Assembly (NCBI GenBank): GCA_014706385.1
Contig: JACGZH010000003.1
Coordinates: 248,001 to 312,000 of the forward strand
From: Phaffia rhodozyma
Taxonomy: Eukaryota; Basidiomycota; Tremellomycetes; Cystofilobasidiales; Mrakiaceae
Length of the DNA: 64,000 nucleotides
Direction: 5' to 3'
The notes beneath the pieces are model-generated. The model did no database searches. It saw only the letters and a program-made list of their open reading frames with translations, and was not told the origin of the DNA. Made by a program: the position numbers and the translations under genes. Below are positions 11,595 to 22,842 of the stretch, piece by piece (the stretch's first letter is position 1; every line of letters begins with the position of its first letter).

Positions 11595-13300
11595 ATGGCT
11601 CCTCCGATCGCACCTGACCCACTGCCTCCGGCAGTTAACCCCAAGGTCACCTCGCTCAAGGCAATTTTTCCCACCGTCGAAACGGTTGTTATCGAAAATA
11701 TCCTCGAGGCTCATTATGGCGATGAAGAAAAAGCAGTCGGAAGTCTTCTGAGGATGACGGATGAGACCTATGTTGGAGATGAACGGCCAGGGGCTGATGT
11801 CGTACGTTCATTGTCTCTCAATGATTACATCAGCATTAATCTGAGCTTCAGAGCGAATATTAACCCATCAACTTGGCGTTCTTCGCTTTCATTATCATCT
11901 ACTAGCTCCAATCACAGTCCGACTATGATGCTAGCGTCGCCCGTGCACTTGCACTCGAAGATGAAAACCATATGCACGCCCTGCGGATGCAACAAAGATC
12001 CCAGCGGCCTGCCACTCAGCATCCCTCTGAACCAATCTTTGATCCATCCAATATTCCTTATCAGCCACGGGTTCGAAAGAATAAGCAAGGTTATCAATAT
12101 CAGCAAGGTTTTAACCCTTCGTCTTCCACGCAGCATCATGATAATCAAGCGGCGGGAGAACAAAATTACGGATATCGATCCGAGAACCAATACCATGACC
12201 AGCATGCGGAAAGCATAGGCCTGGAGGAGCAGTTCCAGAAATTGGCCACTCAGGGAAAACAGAAGTTCGACGGGTTCATGGGTAGTAGCTTTATGAAGAA
12301 CGTCAAGGATAAAGTTGCCTAGTGAGTTTTTTTTATGTTAAAATCAGAGAGCTAGAATTCTTCATCAAAAGCAAAACGGGCTACTTATTGTGACGTTCGA
12401 TACAGTGCTGGAGTTACTGCGCAGGCCAAGCTTGCCTCTCTACCGGCGTTAGCGTCCTCTGTGCAAAATAACGCCCAATCGACCGAGGATCACAGCACCA
12501 ATCAGATAAGCGGATACAACAACAATTATCGATCTCCTTCTGAACCACATCGACCTCAAACAAAAAACCCAGACTGGCCAGATGAAGATTGGCATGTTGC
12601 TCGTCAGTTTGTTTCCTCTCGTGTAGCCTGAATGTTTTGTATGTGGCAAGATAGAACGTTGGCGACCTTTGCTCGTTGCGCTGTGCTGATTGCTTTCTTA
12701 CTCTACAGCGTCTACCAAAATCCAAATCAATCCAGCCACCCCACTTCCCACGAACGCACCTCTGAACGATTCAGGTCCTTTTCCTTCAGTCTCAAACGGA
12801 AACCTATCATCTCCCCTTCCTTCGTCGACTGCTACGAGAAGATCAGATGAGTACATCCGAAACACTGGTGGTCGGATGAGCCCATCGTCAGGAATGTTGG
12901 GAACTAGTCCCAGATCAGGAGTAGGCATCAGTACCTCTCCTGTTAACAATAAGATCGATTTCGGTTAGCGCGCTTATTCCTTCTTTCTCAAGACTTGAAA
13001 ACCAGCCGTTCACTTATCACACTCGATCTTTTCCGTGGGTGCGCAGCTAAATTTGGACTTCTTCCTAAACAAAAGATCTCCCTAGACGGCAAGCCTTCGC
13101 CTGGCGTTCCGTCTCCTTCTAGCTCTCCCATCCCAGCATCATTCGTGCCTGACTCCAGAAGCGCGGTCAGGAAACTTGACGAGGCTGCTTTACTGAATAG
13201 TACTACTGAAAAGGATATAAAGTCGACGGACAAGAAACATCAGGAGGATAGTGACGACGATCTGACATACACCCGAAATCCTTTTGATGCCAACGATTAG
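11595..13300 (+). CDS. CUE-domain ubiquitin-binding protein (Cue5-like)
   Basis: Residues of about 15-60 form a CUE domain: VTSLKAIFPTVETVVIENIL, then EKAVGSLLRMTD. These keep the FP and LL positions that contact ubiquitin. The first exon ends at a GTACGT donor at 11802. Later exons add a conserved block (SVARALALEDENHMHALRMQ, IPYQPRVRKNKQG), an amphipathic stretch (LEEQFQKLATQGKQKFDGFM) and a disordered Ser/Pro tail ending in RNPFDAND. In yeast Cue5 links ubiquitinated cargo to autophagy through an Atg8-binding motif. I do not see an unambiguous W-x-x-L here, so the autophagy role is only inferred from the domain order. Confidence 0.85.
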
Positions 13301-13898
13301 AAGGCTGATCCATCTCTTCCGTTTCCATTAGCTTGACTCTTCTCTCTCTAGCCCTCTTGATGTATTGTGTGATTTATTGAACTTTCAATTGAGTTTCTTC
13401 CTTCTTTTTTGTTGTTATCCACCAACAATCGTCATCTTTTTATAGCTGAGACCTCGATCATTGAGGCTCAAGATTCTTCAGGTTTCAAAGCGTGTACAAA
13501 TGTATCAAGCGCCTTCTTTCTATGAATGGGTTCACATCCAAACCAAACTACATGAATCGTCAAATGTCTTTGTCACCATATTCCGTAGAGAAGATAGGAG
13601 GAACAGCGAAAGAGAAGGAAATTGATATAATGAAGAATACAAGGAGAGGAACGATGAGTTACGGTGAGACGAAATCATCAAGTGAAAAGGATCGTTAAGT
13701 GGATATTCACGCAAGACATTGGGAACAGGCAATGAAGAAGGGGGAGCAAGATTCTATGTGATTCAGGGATCGATGTTGATGACGAGATCAAGGCATACAA
13801 ATTGTGGAGCAGAAAAAGAGAAAGGAGAAAGATAATAAAAAAACTCTAGAATAAATATAAAAAAGCATTGTCACTGAAAACGTAAAGAAAAAAGATAA
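13301..13898. other. Convergent intergenic region
   Basis: 3' flanks of the CUE-domain gene and the ferric reductase. T-rich on the left and A-rich with several aataaa-like strings on the right, as expected for poly(A) signals on both strands. No gene seen. Confidence 0.55.
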
Positions 13899-16800
13899 TC
13901 AATCGAAGAGCTCGACTCCCACTCGCACGTCTCCGCTGAGATCACCCTGTCTGATTTTCTCAGGATCATACGCGTTCAGAGCGGCTTCGGCGACTATGAG
14001 TATGGACCAAGATGCAAGCAACATGAGTTTCGTGTCTCATTGTAAATCAGATAACGAGAGCAGTAAAAAAAGGAAAATCTTACCAGCATTCGTGAGCTGA
14101 ACCGGTCCGCAGACTAAAGGATCAAAAATCACACGTTCACAAACAATCAGTTTCAGCGAGTTGTGACGACCGAAAGGTTACAACTCCAACGCACCTAATA
14201 CGAGTACCCGTCCTTTGGCTTGATCTACTCCTTCACCGATGATACTATTCCATTGTGGTCTTCCAGCACGTACGTTGACCCCAGTCTCAGGATGAACATA
14301 CGGTCCATCCGAAGGCTTGTGCGATGTACAGTGCAGTTTGAGATCCGATTGAGGTGTCATCAAGCTGGAGGGGGATGCTTGCGTCAGGGCTTGTAGGGGT
14401 AACCAATTGAAGTGGTCTGTAGTTGATTGAATCACTGATTAGATTTGCGGATGAGTCCAACAAAGGCGGTGGGAAAATCGGAGGAAAGACGTACGCCGCT
14501 CTCGAACAGACCACACGACCATGAGCTTTCTGATTGTACTCTTCTCATTCTTGATAACTTCTTCCCAGGTAGACTGCACATACGCAACTCCCTAGGGTGA
14601 TTCAAGTCGTAGGCCATGATTTCAGTTTACTGTGACTCAAGTAAATATGAATGCACTCGCCTCGAAACAAGAAACGAACCGTTCCACCTCCGACTAGTAT
14701 CAACGTATCCACTCCTTTAAGGTCATGCGCCATTCCGTACGGCCCTTCAATCAAAACCGGTACTGTAGTGGGCGCGACGTCATGGAGTTTCCTCGTGAGG
14801 GATTCATAAGCGGCAATGATGAACTGCATCTCGTTCTGGACTGTAGTTTCGTTGGAACGTGCAAGGAGCGGATCAAGTTCAAGAGGGTAATCTGACGATG
14901 TGATTCTTGGCAGTGTCGTCGCAGATGAGGACGAGTACGGGGAACTGGCTGACAGTGTGGATGATTGAGAATGGATCGAAGGAGTCGATGAGGTGGAAGA
15001 ATAAGACTTGAAAGTTCCTTCTTCTTCTGCCCCGATCCTAGGCTGGATAGCAGGCGTGTTGGTGATAGTGAACGGATGCCTACGATAGGTTTTACTCAGA
15101 GATGGTAAGACTTCATTCATCGTCTGCGCGGCTTGATGATAAGAAACAAACAAACCATTGATAGGGTCCTAGCCCATTTCCAAAATGTAGCTTGACCCAG
15201 TCTCCACTTTTCCACTTTAAGTTCTTGTCAACTAAAAGTCTGACCTTGACACATTTCTCATCTAGCGGCTCAATGATCGCCTGGACCTCAGAGGTCTTCT
15301 TCAGCGGTTCAGTAGAAGCCGAACTTCCACGCCAACGGGACAACAGAGGAATCAAAAGCCCATTCCTGGTAACAGTAACTATTCGATGAACTCGAGAGGA
15401 GGTAAAGACAAAAGCGGCGGTGAGAGGCCAGATGCCCTTCGGAGACCTTTGGATCAGGAGAAGAGCAGAAACAAACAGGTAAGTCGGATGCTGAGATATC
15501 TGTGATAGAGTGCGTAGAGGACAAGACAAACCAATGCAACCAACAGGCACCTCTACAGAACGATAAGATTTTAATCAGTGAATCAGCACATCTCTTGAAC
15601 TAAATTTGGAAACAGAACAAGACCCGAGACTTACAAAAAGATAATTGAAAGAATGACATGAGAAGTAATAAACAATTCATGGCATCTTGTTCTTATTCTT
15701 TTTGTGCTTAAAACGGCCAGAAGAACGAAAGCAAGAGCTAGTGGATACGAAAGATCAACGTCAGAGAAAGAACTGAACACAGTCTAGAGTACTAATGCCA
15801 CTAACTCGCGATCACACCAGAAAACCAATAGAGTTGATGCAAGGACAGCCAAAACACGTGCCATGTCTCAGCTCTGAAGGTCAGAAAGTACCAGATAATC
15901 TGAGATTAAGATGGAAATACAAATATTTTATCCGGTCAGTTGCGTACTTGCTTTGATCAAGAACTCGTAAGATGACTTACGTATAAAACGACTGTTCACA
16001 ACAGATCAGATATATCAGTTTTAGCTCAATGATGTATATGAGTATTTAATCTCTGTGAGAGAGGAAGTTGACATACCATGTGTCATTCCCAAAGCGAACG
16101 TGCCCCATCCGATCCATCGGTGAAACCAGTTGAAATCCTATCAGATATGGTATCAGCAGAGAGTTGCGCCATCAGATCATAAGGAGAAGCAGTCAGCGTA
16201 GACAACTTGTTTATCAAAACTAAGCATAATGGACACACCTGGACAGGAATACTAGTCAGCCAAGTCAAATAGTCCATTCGCATAACGAGTATAAAGAGTA
16301 CTGGGAAGTTTGCGCTGGGTCAATTTGGAAGTAAGAAGCATGGTAAATTTTGGTCAGCAGTGCGACAGAAATGAAGGACTGTGCCGAAGTGAATCTGAAA
16401 GCGATCGCCACGGTAGTCCAAGATCGAATGAATTGAAAGAAAAAATGAAAGGATTCACAAGCAGAGACAGCCAGCCCGGTTGGCTACCCATCGGACAGGC
16501 ATGTGGGGCTTTCGCAAGAGCTTCTTGTCAATCTTAGGGTTTGTGCGATACTGTTGAAATCATGACAAGCACAAATTCGTCGGTCGTAAGCATTACATGT
16601 GTACACACAATGGATCAGGGCTGTATATAATCAAAGAGGGAAAAGAAAAACACTCACGAAAATCGACAGGGCGTTATAAATCAACCAGACGAGCCAGACA
16701 AGAACCATAGCTCTATTTCCTCGAAGATCCCATTTTCGGATGAATACGTTTCGAGCGAAAAAGTTTCTGACACTTGATATTCTAGCGTTCATTTTGTTAG

Positions 16801-17153
16801 ACACTCGACTGAGACTCAACGGTGACCAGTGGGCGAGTGCTAGTACAAGACAGATAGCAACGAAGAGATATTGATAGTCTGCCGAGAACAGGTCAATCAA
16901 CTCATGTTGTTCTATCGATATCTGACAGTGAAATACCATGGAGCAAAACAGTTCATCAGTTTAACGATGGGAAATTAAGGATTATCGTCTGAAAGATGAA
17001 CAACCACAGCGAAGATAAATGTAAAAAGATAACGGCAAAAGAGCGTTCGGGCCTAACCTTTCGAGCAGGGTCATTAGGATTCGACTCCTTTCCTCCGTGA
17101 TGTGGTGCGACCAGCGTCTTGATCAATGAATCGACCTCTGGCAATTCTGTCAT
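13899..17153 (-). CDS. Ferric/cupric reductase (FRE-type transmembrane flavohaemoprotein)
   Basis: The protein would carry electrons from NADPH through FAD and two haems across the plasma membrane to reduce ferric iron or copper. The gene has many small exons. The start (MTELPEVDSLI) is followed by membrane segments, including YLFVAICLVLALAHWSPLSL and AMVLVWLVWLIYNALSIF. The ferric-reductase transmembrane domain shows FNWFHRWIGWGTFALGMTHG and FRAETWHVFWLSLHQLYWF, with histidines placed for haem binding. The FAD domain has SGDWVKLHF and HPFTI, with a Ser-rich insertion of about 60 residues after HPFTI. The NADPH domain has LIEGPYG and LILVGGGTV, and the protein ends CGPVQLT...VRVGVELFD. All key motifs of a functional enzyme are visible. 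Confidence 0.9.
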
Positions 17154-17858
17154 GATGTGTGTCTTTGAGTAGATGTATGAAGAAGGGTGGAAGGATGAAC
17201 TCAAGGGGAGGAGCTCTGAAATCGGAGAAGGTAAAAAAGGAGACGATAAATGGCCAATCAGATAAATCGACGAGGCTTCAATATCTGATTACGAGACTGT
17301 CGCGTAGCCATCGCCTTCACACACATACGACAGCTCTTTGGGTCCGTTGACGTTCAGTATTTCCTTCTCTCCTACGATATTCCTGAGACATCTCTCCTGC
17401 ATATACATTGACCTTCTTTGCGCTGGATTCAAGCCACTCATATAAAGGAGGGAAGATGAACTAATCCCTCCAATGAGGAGGCAGCGGTCCAAAGTTATAC
17501 CTATCAGTGTGATTTCACCTCATCCACCGCATTATCTTGTCTCATGTCTTCATACAAACGCATCACCTGTCCTAGCCTGATGACGCATCGATCATAAATG
17601 CTCCTCACTCATACCTCTCGATCTCTTGATTGATGATGCGTATATGAAAAGTAACCGTAGTCTAACGATCTGGGTGGCGAGCAAAGAGATGACAAATTCA
17701 CGTGCTAGTGTGATCAACTTACGCACACAGCATTCTGTGCCGTCTCGTAACCAACCTCCGACAACCCATCACGTTTTCCATTTCTGCTTCTCTCTTGCCC
17801 ACACCGACCTTTGACCCGTTCTGCCACTCTTCTTACACGTCCTAAACACCTAATCATC
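17154..17858. promoter_or_regulatory. Divergent promoter between ferric reductase and eIF4E
   Basis: A 705-bp region with start codons on both sides. The part next to eIF4E is pyrimidine-rich (TTCTGCTTCTCTCTTGCCC), as is common upstream of highly expressed fungal genes. No coding frame is supported. Confidence 0.5.
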
Positions 17859-19536
17859 ATGGCCGAAGTCGAATCCTCTGCTCCCGTTGCTCCAGCTGCT
17901 ACCTCTGTTGCTCCTACAACAGTTCAAATGCCTGAGTCTGCGATCGCTGCTGCTACTCAGGCTCTGAATGATGCTCTGGAGGGTAAGTACCCTTTCTCTT
18001 GGGCCTACAATCTTTGTTCCACCGGATATGTCAATCTGTCAACTTACCTTGAAGCTTTTTCTTCTCATTGTTGGAAATCCAGCTGCCAATATCACCACCG
18101 ATGAAACAACTGAGACTGTTGAAAAAGTCGATGGAGCTGTCAAGACTGTGTTTGACTCGCCGACCAAGTTCAACGTGAAGGTGAGACTACTCATTGCGTC
18201 GCTTCTCACAGTTCTTTAATCCTTTACTCGGGCGATCTATGTGGCAGGCTGTTACTGATCGCTGTGATGTTTTGTGATTGACTCTGTATGCTTAACGTTT
18301 AATTTTCAATAGCACCCATTATACTCTCCCTGGACCTTGTGGTTTGAGTCGCAACAGTCAAAGAACCTGCCTAAGCCTGCTCCTGCTGTTCGTTCAAACT
18401 CTGTTTCGGCCAGCCTGCAATATGTATCTCGACTGGCAGCTAAAACTGTTTGTATGCTGACAATTCGACTATTTGTTTCGTCTCGGACAAACACGGAATG
18501 TATTCATCGAACACCTACAGCCTGGAAGTGCACCTTCGACTCCGGCTCCTGCAGGAGGAGGATGGATGGACAACGTCCGACCTGTGGTCAGCTTCAACAG
18601 CGTGGAAGAGTTTTGGGGGTAAGTTCCGCTCTTTTTGCTCTGCGTCATACCCATCTTGATTGCGAACAGTATATAACAAAGAAAGTATTGACAAACTGAT
18701 TGTTACCTTTTCTCCAATTGCTCAATCAACAGATTGTACAATAACATTGTTCCTCCGTCTCTTCTGCCCCAGAAGGCCAACTACTACCTCTTCAAGGTAC
18801 GTCTTTGCTTTTTATGAGCAATTTCATTATATTTCGATCAAACACCATGAAACTCAATCGGATTTCACTTCAATCTGGCCTTTCCAGGAGAGTATCATCC
18901 CGGCATGGGAGGACGAAGCAAACAAGCACGGAGGAAAATGGTCTTTCCAGATGCCCAAGGACAAGACTCGAGCTGGCGTGGACCAGATGTGGATGTACAC
19001 TGTGAGTCGGTTGCTTCCTTTATGCACGTGCTTTACGTCTCCAATCAACTTTTGCAACACTGAACATATATACCTCGGATGATCATTTGTAGATGCTTGC
19101 GGCTATTGGAGAGACGTTCGAGACTCCGATGCCCGAACAGGAGAATGCCGATCCCCTTCCCTCGACCTCGGACCTCATCACCGGTGTGATCTTCTCGACC
19201 CGAAACTCGTTCTACCGAATCTCTATCTGGACCAGATTTGCTCCTGGACCAGATGCTGATCCCGCCACGGATGAGATTTTGAAGAGGATCGTGGCCATTG
19301 GTAAACACTTCAAAACCTCGGTCCTTGGATTCAACGAGGAGGATAGCTTGCTTGGTGGGTTCCAGACCGAAGTCGAGTTTATCAGCCATGCCGACTCGGA
19401 GAAGAAGGACAAGAAGGTCCGTCTCATCTCTTCTCTTCTCTTCTTTTCTTTATGGATCTGTATGACTTCCACTGACGTTGTTGCCTTTCTTACGGCACGC
19501 CAATCTTGACAGAGCGTGCGCAAGATCTTCGCTTAA
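17859..19536 (+). CDS. eIF4E: Translation initiation factor eIF4E (mRNA cap-binding protein)
   Basis: The protein binds the 7-methylguanosine cap and eIF4G to recruit mRNA to ribosomes. An Ala/Pro/Thr-rich N-terminal extension precedes the core. The core shows HPLYSPWTLWFE, then WMDNVRPVVSFNSVEEFWG, YNNIVPPSLLPQKANYYLFK, PAWEDEANKHGGKWSFQMPK, MWMYTMLAAIGETFE, DLITGVIFSTRNSFYRISIW and FISHADSEKKDKK. The tryptophans of FNSVEEFW and PAWEDE (cap stacking) and the arginine and lysine phosphate contacts are present. A Pro-rich insert (PGSAPSTPAPAGGG) lies between strand 1 and WMDN, longer than in yeast eIF4E. Seven or so introns split the gene. The ATG at 17859 sits in the context ATCATCATGG. Confidence 0.97.
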
Positions 19537-20043
19537 GCAAAAGCCATACCCATTCGTCTTTCCTCCTGAATACCATCTCGATCCCTTTTCTTAAATATAG
19601 AATCTATTGATCTTCTCCACCAACCTCTCAAAATTGTGACCAAATATTTCTTTCTTCACAAATTATCCCTGGTCGTTCTTTGTCTTCTCTGTTGTTTTCT
19701 TTTCTTTTTGTCTTCTTCCTCATTCTTGCTTGCCTACGTCGGCTTTTGTCTGGTCTTTTCTTTCCTCTTGGTCATTTATCGATGTAGTTCCTCAGCTCAG
19801 GGTCTGTCTGACTCAACGAGGTGCACTTTTTACAACCCAAGGGGCCAATCGAGAGCGTGATATTTTGGTTGGGTACAATTCAAGAAAGGTATACAACGAG
19901 AGGCAGGCAATAAAAAACAGTCCACGGTACAGGAGAAAAAACAAAGAGAAACGTAACCTACAATTTTTTACAACGAGAGAGATGACCAAGAGTGAAAGGG
20001 AATTATAAAAGGTGAAAAAAGGAAGGGAGTAGAGACAGAAAGA
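19537..20043. other. Convergent intergenic region
   Basis: 3' flanks of eIF4E and the following minus-strand gene. T-rich then A-rich; no gene or structured repeat seen. Confidence 0.55.
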
Positions 20044-22379
20044 TTAAACATGCCAAACTCTAGCCCTCAGCTTGTATATTGTATAATTTTGCTTTGAGAA
20101 TCTAAATTCTGCATCATCCAATGCCCTAGCCAATCTGAACGCTTCGTTCTTTGTTGGCAGGATGATCAAAAAGTCCGAGGTCGTTCGTGATGTATTTTGA
20201 GTCAACTTAAAGACGGAAGCACTTGTGAGACCGTCACCCAACCATCCTTCCGTCTTTCCCGCTTCTTTTCCTTTGCTCGGCTCAGCCTGCTCGGACCCTC
20301 CGAGAAGTCGAGCGGCAGACCAAAAAGATTTGATTCGGTCTTTTGTAGGTTCCCGCCTGATGATCTGGAGCCAATCTCCCAACCTTTGGGCCTTCATCCA
20401 ACGAACAAGTTCTCCCTCTTGTAACGAATGGGGCAGACCCGAGACGACGACTCTCGCTGCTTCGCAATTTTTCTTCTTCTCGACAGCCACCCGGTTTAGA
20501 TGGGGCTTCACGTATGACTCCAGGGCGGGTGGATATGCATGTACGGATGAGACGGGATATAGATCTGTGAACGAGTGATTTTGAGCGGATAGGAGTGATG
20601 CAGGCACGAGAGGGAGAAGAAGGGCAGAGTATATTGGAAGATATGTTCTTCGCCAGGCTGGGGCGCTCCGCTCTAGATTGAATCTGTCTCGCCGATAGAC
20701 GTGATGTTTCCAATACGATCTGGAAACCCCTTTTCCGAACTGAGCGGATGACGAGGATGAGGAAAACCCAGGAGAAGCGATTCGAGTGGAGAGTGAAGAT
20801 AACGAGAACGAAGTGAGGAAAGATAGATTTTGGAGATAAGACAGCGCTTTGAGCGACTGGAAAGATGGCTTCCACCAGTCTTGATATGTCTCCGGTGGAC
20901 GAACTGGCCGAAAGTTCCTATCAGACGAAGTAGCCGCTGAGATCGACGATGATCTAGGTTGATTGTCCTCGGCCCGAAGCTCTACCCTTAGTACTGGGGG
21001 ACGGACAGACGTACGGTGAGGCGAAAGTGATCGTTCAAGAATGTTGAGCTCGATAGGATTCGTATTGGATAACCAAATGGGTCCATTACTCGAGAGATAG
21101 CCCTCACTGGGATGTTCTGATCGGGGCTGGAAGACAGTGGTCGAAGACTGAAACAGTTGATCGAATACGGGTTGAAGTAAAACCGCTCTGATGGGTAGAA
21201 TGACATGATATGGCCTCGACGGTGCGTCCTCTGGTCCCAGAGCTCGGACTAAAAAAAAATCAAAGATAAAGTCAATATCTACCGCCTTGGTCGGTTCAAA
21301 TTCCCATTGTCATTACTCACTTCGACTGCCTTCAAGGTCGCCTTCCCACTGACAAAACCGGTTTAACACCCTTCTCACCTTCGCGAGACCAAAGGTTGTC
21401 GACACGCCAGAAAGCAAGAAATGATACCCGTCCTCATCCACGAATCTGTCCTTTGTTCGTTCGAGCGATCTCCATTTTGATTTTTTGGGTTGCGGATCAT
21501 GTGCGTAGATAGTTCGGCCGCCAATTTGACGCCATTGAGGTAGTGGAGGCGACGCTGGCGGTATAAGATCAAACGGGTTGGCGGAAGAAGGGCCGTTCCG
21601 GGGAAGTAGTGCGAGCAGCTGTTCGAACTGCACTACATCTCTGGCGTAAACGACGACAGTCCGGGGCACCGAAGGATCAGCCAGGGGAGATGTAACAAAA
21701 GAGACTACGTAGTCGGTGATTGGCAGATCAAGAACACGTTAGAAACCCTGTAAATAAATCATTAGAATGAATTGCAAACTTGCGAGCTTACATGTGGGGA
21801 GATCCCTATCATCGTCCAAGGCTCTAGACAAGAAGGCATAGACGTCTTGTGATTGGGCGGTATGAGGAAGATTGCAGAGCATGACAGAGTATGTAGTATC
21901 GACCTGTGGTTGGAACGAAGGAATCAAGACAGGCGAAGACGACTCCGGATGCACCTTGTTTGAGACTTCCATGTACGATTTGATGGATTCCAGTGCTATA
22001 TCAGCCGTGTATGGTTATATGCATGCCCGGTTGAAGCCCTCCGAGATGATCAGTTGAAGTTCCATATTGTGGAAACAGCGGAGTAGCTGGACGTACGATT
22101 CTTTGTGAACGGTTTAGCTGGTAATGGAGGCAGGGAAGCAGATGAGAACGAAGGGTCCATATGAGGAAGGATAGGTGAGCGCTGAAATGGTTCTTTCCAA
22201 TCCCCTTGGCTATCAGGTAAGCTACAAGACGAAGCGGCCTGAGATGGCGGCCCAGTTGACGCTTTGGGCAGAAATGGAGGAGCAGCTGGTCGGGCTGAGG
22301 ATATATACGAAAGACATCTGATAAGGCTTGCTCTTTTTGTACTTGGCACAGGAACCAAGGCCTTCTGGAGAGCTCTCAT
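20044..22379 (-). CDS. Unrecognised protein with two RRM-like segments, possibly mitochondrial
   Basis: I do not recognise the family. The N-terminus (MRALQKALVPVPSTKRASLI) is rich in Arg, Ser and Ala with no acidic residues for about 35 positions, which fits a mitochondrial presequence. Two segments look like RNA-recognition folds: TTYSVMLCNLPHTAQSQDVY in the second exon, and EAARVVVSGLPHSLQEGELV near the C-terminus. The second is followed by DFLIILPTKNEAFRLARALD, the expected RNP1-like strand and helix, although the aromatic RNA contacts are not canonical. The middle contains GYHFLLSGVSTTFGLAKVRR and Ser-rich linkers. The main exons are the one from 20044 to roughly 21245, one around 21320-21700, and two short 5' exons, with the stop at VWHV. 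A role in mitochondrial RNA handling is a guess. Confidence 0.72.
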
Positions 22380-22842
22380 GACTGAAGATGAAGAGAATGA
22401 TGTGATTGAGTATTTGAGATGATGATGGAGAGATGGAAAGGAAAGGGAGAGAAGGTGAGGCAGAGGAAAGAAGGGCTGGTGAAAAGTATTAGAGAAATTG
22501 GCGTAACCAACTACAAATTGATCGTAGTCCGTGATTAGAACGCTCGATCCGGCTGGTCACACCGGTTACAAAATGGTTACAGCTCAGAGATCTTTGTTTT
22601 TCAAGCTCTTACAAGTCTTTCTCCTTCTCTCGTTCATTCTCTCCACCTTTCATCCTCTTTGTTTCTCACTCTTCTTTCTTTCCAGGCCGCATACACCCAT
22701 ATACCATCTAGTAGACGGCCTTCTGGATCTCTTTCTACCTTTTTGATAAGAAAAGAAGGAGGAACAGTCGAAAAATCTCTCAAAAAGGCTAGACTTGGGG
22801 TCATCAAATCGCCCGCGTATACCTACACTCTCTCCTTCCACT
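22380..22842. promoter_or_regulatory. Divergent promoter between the RRM-like gene and Nup192
   Basis: A 463-bp space with start codons on both sides. It includes a long pyrimidine tract (22610-22690) on the Nup192 side. No coding frame is supported. Confidence 0.5.

Noticed and set aside
14713..14723. Sequence TCCTTTAAGGT, one mismatch from the yeast zinc-responsive element ACCTTNAAGGT
   Set aside because: It lies inside a ferric reductase coding exon (reading HDLKGVDTL), not in a promoter, and one such match in 64 kb can be chance.
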